The notes below the pieces were generated by a model, which did no database searches, was not told the DNA's origin, and saw nothing but the letters and a program-made list of their open reading frames with translations. Below are positions 10,725 to 12,052 of a stretch of 12,052 nt of DNA, in pieces. Each line of letters begins with the position of its first letter. Positions within the stretch are counted from its first letter, which is position 1. The DNA is from Baffinella frigidus (Eukaryota > Cryptophyceae > Cryptomonadales > Baffinellaceae). The stretch spans positions 323,343 to 335,394 of the forward strand of contig MU646357.1 of NCBI GenBank assembly GCA_026770585.1, in the 5' to 3' direction. Position numbers and translations under genes: made by a program.

Positions 10725-11625
10725 TTTGCAAGGCTAGTTGGGCGAGGCGAGGGATTCGGACTGTGACTCAGGCAGGAGGGATCGAGCAGCATGAATCAGA
10801 ACGCCGCCAAATCGCGTGTGGTTCCAGGATTTGGATCGCCGAGGAAAGGGTGCAGGGGTTGCGGTCGCTCGCTTATTTCTCCTCAGACCGCACATTGCGG
10901 AAAGTCAGCGTAGCCGACTTTTGTTTGTACAAGGGGATGGAAAATTTACGGGTGACTGGCGCGGCAAGATCGCCAGGGACGCAGAAACGCTGCCCTAAAC
11001 CTTGCTGCGCCATGTTCCATACGCAAAAGTACGCTTGAAGAGAGAATCTCATGCTCGGCCCGGAAACTTCATCGCGAAAAACCTCGTGAGAGACAAGCGG
11101 AGGCAGGGACATCGGAGCGAGGCAGAACACGGAATCAATCACTCAGCGGAGGGAGCACCGCTGCGCTACTGGTGTGCATCTCTGGGACAGTGCCAGCACG
11201 GGGACGAACCTGGAAAGAGGGGAACGAGCACCGAGTCTCCGAGATTTCTCGGATTCCAAAGTCAAGTCGGCCACTTTAAAAACGACAAATCGTAAATGCT
11301 TTTTGAGCCATTTAGGTCATCAATTAGAGGGGTTTTCCCATTTTTCCGTCAGCGAGGTTCAAGGATCTCTAGATCGAAGAGGCAAGCAAGGCCCGTGGGG
11401 TGGATACTCGTGTTCCGTTGGCGTCATTGACGCTGTTGGGGGCGCTTCCACGGTCGCGTTGCTGGTTCTTGTGGACGGAGCATTTCCCTACTTGCTATCC
11501 TCCCTATTCTACCATTGGCGACCCACTGGTGACTTCAAGGGATGTTGTGTGACGGTGACATGTCCGGGTGTTTTCCTCGTGTGCTGTGGCAGCTTGCTGA
11601 CGTTGTTCGGCCTTGCTGCTGAGCA
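10725..11625. other. No confirmed gene; possible upstream or first-intron region of the right-edge gene
   Basis: This is the longest stretch in the window without clear repeats, and its base composition is even. Several frames of 60-97 residues overlap (for example 10763-11038, starting MTQAGGIEQHESERR), but none has a recognisable motif. TTGCTGACGTTGTTCGGCC followed by TTGCTGCTGAGCAG at 11594-11626 looks like a branch-site, pyrimidine-tract and AG acceptor series, so part of this region may be 5' untranslated exon and intron of the gene that follows. Confidence 0.35.
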
Positions 11626-11641
11626 GGCGACCGGTCAAGAC

Positions 11642-12052
11642 ATGTCGTGGCTCTCACCGTCTTCGGGCAAGTCCCCCAACGGCCAGCAGCAGGCGTTCTC
11701 GGTCGCGGGAATCTCGCCCATGCAACAGCCCGGGGCTTGGGCCGCCCCCCCCCGCACGATGTCGCCGCCCAGCGCCCCGCAGCTGATCTCTCCTATGCAG
11801 GGGCAGCAGCGTTATGCCCAGGGTACCCCCCGCAATCCTCAATCCGCCCCACGTCCCTTTTTCCACCCCAGCGCCCCGCGATCCAACCCCAGAGCGGCAC
11901 CGCCTCGGTGTCCTGCTAGTGACCCCCTGACGTCTGCTTCCTGCGCGGCCCGGGGCTGCTTCTGACCCCCCCCCCCCGGCGCGCACAGGAGCAGTGCGGA
12001 TGAGCCCGCCTCAGGCGCAGCAGTACGTCGCGGGGGACATGTATATGCAGGT
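11642..12052 (+). CDS. Proline/glutamine/serine-rich protein, 5' part (unrecognised family, runs off the edge)
   Basis: From ATG at 11642 the frame reads MSWLSPSSGKSPNGQQQ and continues rich in P, Q, S and A, with recurring ISPMQ, MSPP and QQ words. This suggests a disordered low-complexity region; I do not recognise the family and infer no function. The uninterrupted frame stops at 11963-11965. An intron is likely, because CTGAC, a poly-C tract and GCGCACAG|GAGC (acceptor after 11988) precede a downstream frame reading MSPPQAQQYVAGDMYMQ, which has the same style. A donor at 11919 (GCTA|GTGACC) would join the two in frame with a 70-base intron. A donor at 11823 (CAGG|GTACCC) would also keep frame. 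The frame is open upstream to an ATG at 11174, but the 11460-11625 part has intron-like features, so I prefer 11642. GC content rises sharply here compared with the repeats to the left. Confidence 0.5.

Noticed and set aside
11174-11641. Upstream extension of the right-edge frame with hydrophobic segments (possible membrane protein)
   Set aside because: The hydrophobic part (11450-11625) overlaps branch-site and acceptor-like sequence and differs in composition from the P/Q-rich part. An intron or untranslated origin is more likely than a transmembrane domain.

Overview
This window looks like subtelomeric or pericentric DNA from the nuclear genome of a eukaryote. It carries interstitial telomere-type repeats of the TTTAGGG/CCCTAAA class (6741-6765, 8730-8818, 9046-9149, 9401-9459), which are found in land plants, many green algae, dinoflagellates and apicomplexan relatives, and oomycetes. 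It also has long degenerate minisatellites, microsatellites, intron-like GT...AG boundaries, and no bacterial-style operons. I cannot name the species. Coding density is very low: the only supportable gene material is a set of broken fragments of one recognisable exon and the beginning of one unrecognised proline/glutamine-rich gene at the right edge.

Layout. 1-66 is a (GA)n microsatellite. 67-711 is diverged repeat and foldback debris. 712-2090 is a GTAGGG-rich minisatellite (unit about 38 bp) that contains a 244-bp higher-order repeat and an inserted miniature element. 2085-2716 is a second, GC-rich tandem family. 2732-6540 is a dense mosaic of miniature inverted-repeat (MITE-like) and foldback elements, with three fragments of a MoeA/CNX1-type molybdenum cofactor exon on the minus strand at 3020-3804. 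6541-7160 is C-rich, telomere-variant DNA. 7215-7685 holds three foldback elements nearly end to end. 7690-9034 is a modular direct-repeat array interrupted by two more inverted-repeat elements, telomere-type repeats and a (CT)n tract. 9046-9459 is more telomere-type sequence, ending in a G-strand to C-strand inversion. 9763-10724 holds four foldback elements, two of them nested inside a larger inverted repeat. 10725-11625 has little recognisable content, and 11642 to the end is the 5' part of a probable gene.

The main discovery is structural. At least sixteen foldback or terminal-inverted-repeat elements of 107-193 bp lie in 12 kb, most with unrelated arms. Several unrelated elements share short motifs: GTTGAC/GTCAAC at or beside ends, CTGGTACAAA near centres, CCACCAGCCCTC tips, and a CTACCGTAGG core. 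Both motifs I counted are far more frequent than chance. This suggests one or a few non-autonomous transposon or inverted-duplication systems that repeatedly captured new internal sequence, in one case probably including a host MoeA/CNX1 exon. No transposase or other protein for such a system is visible in the window.
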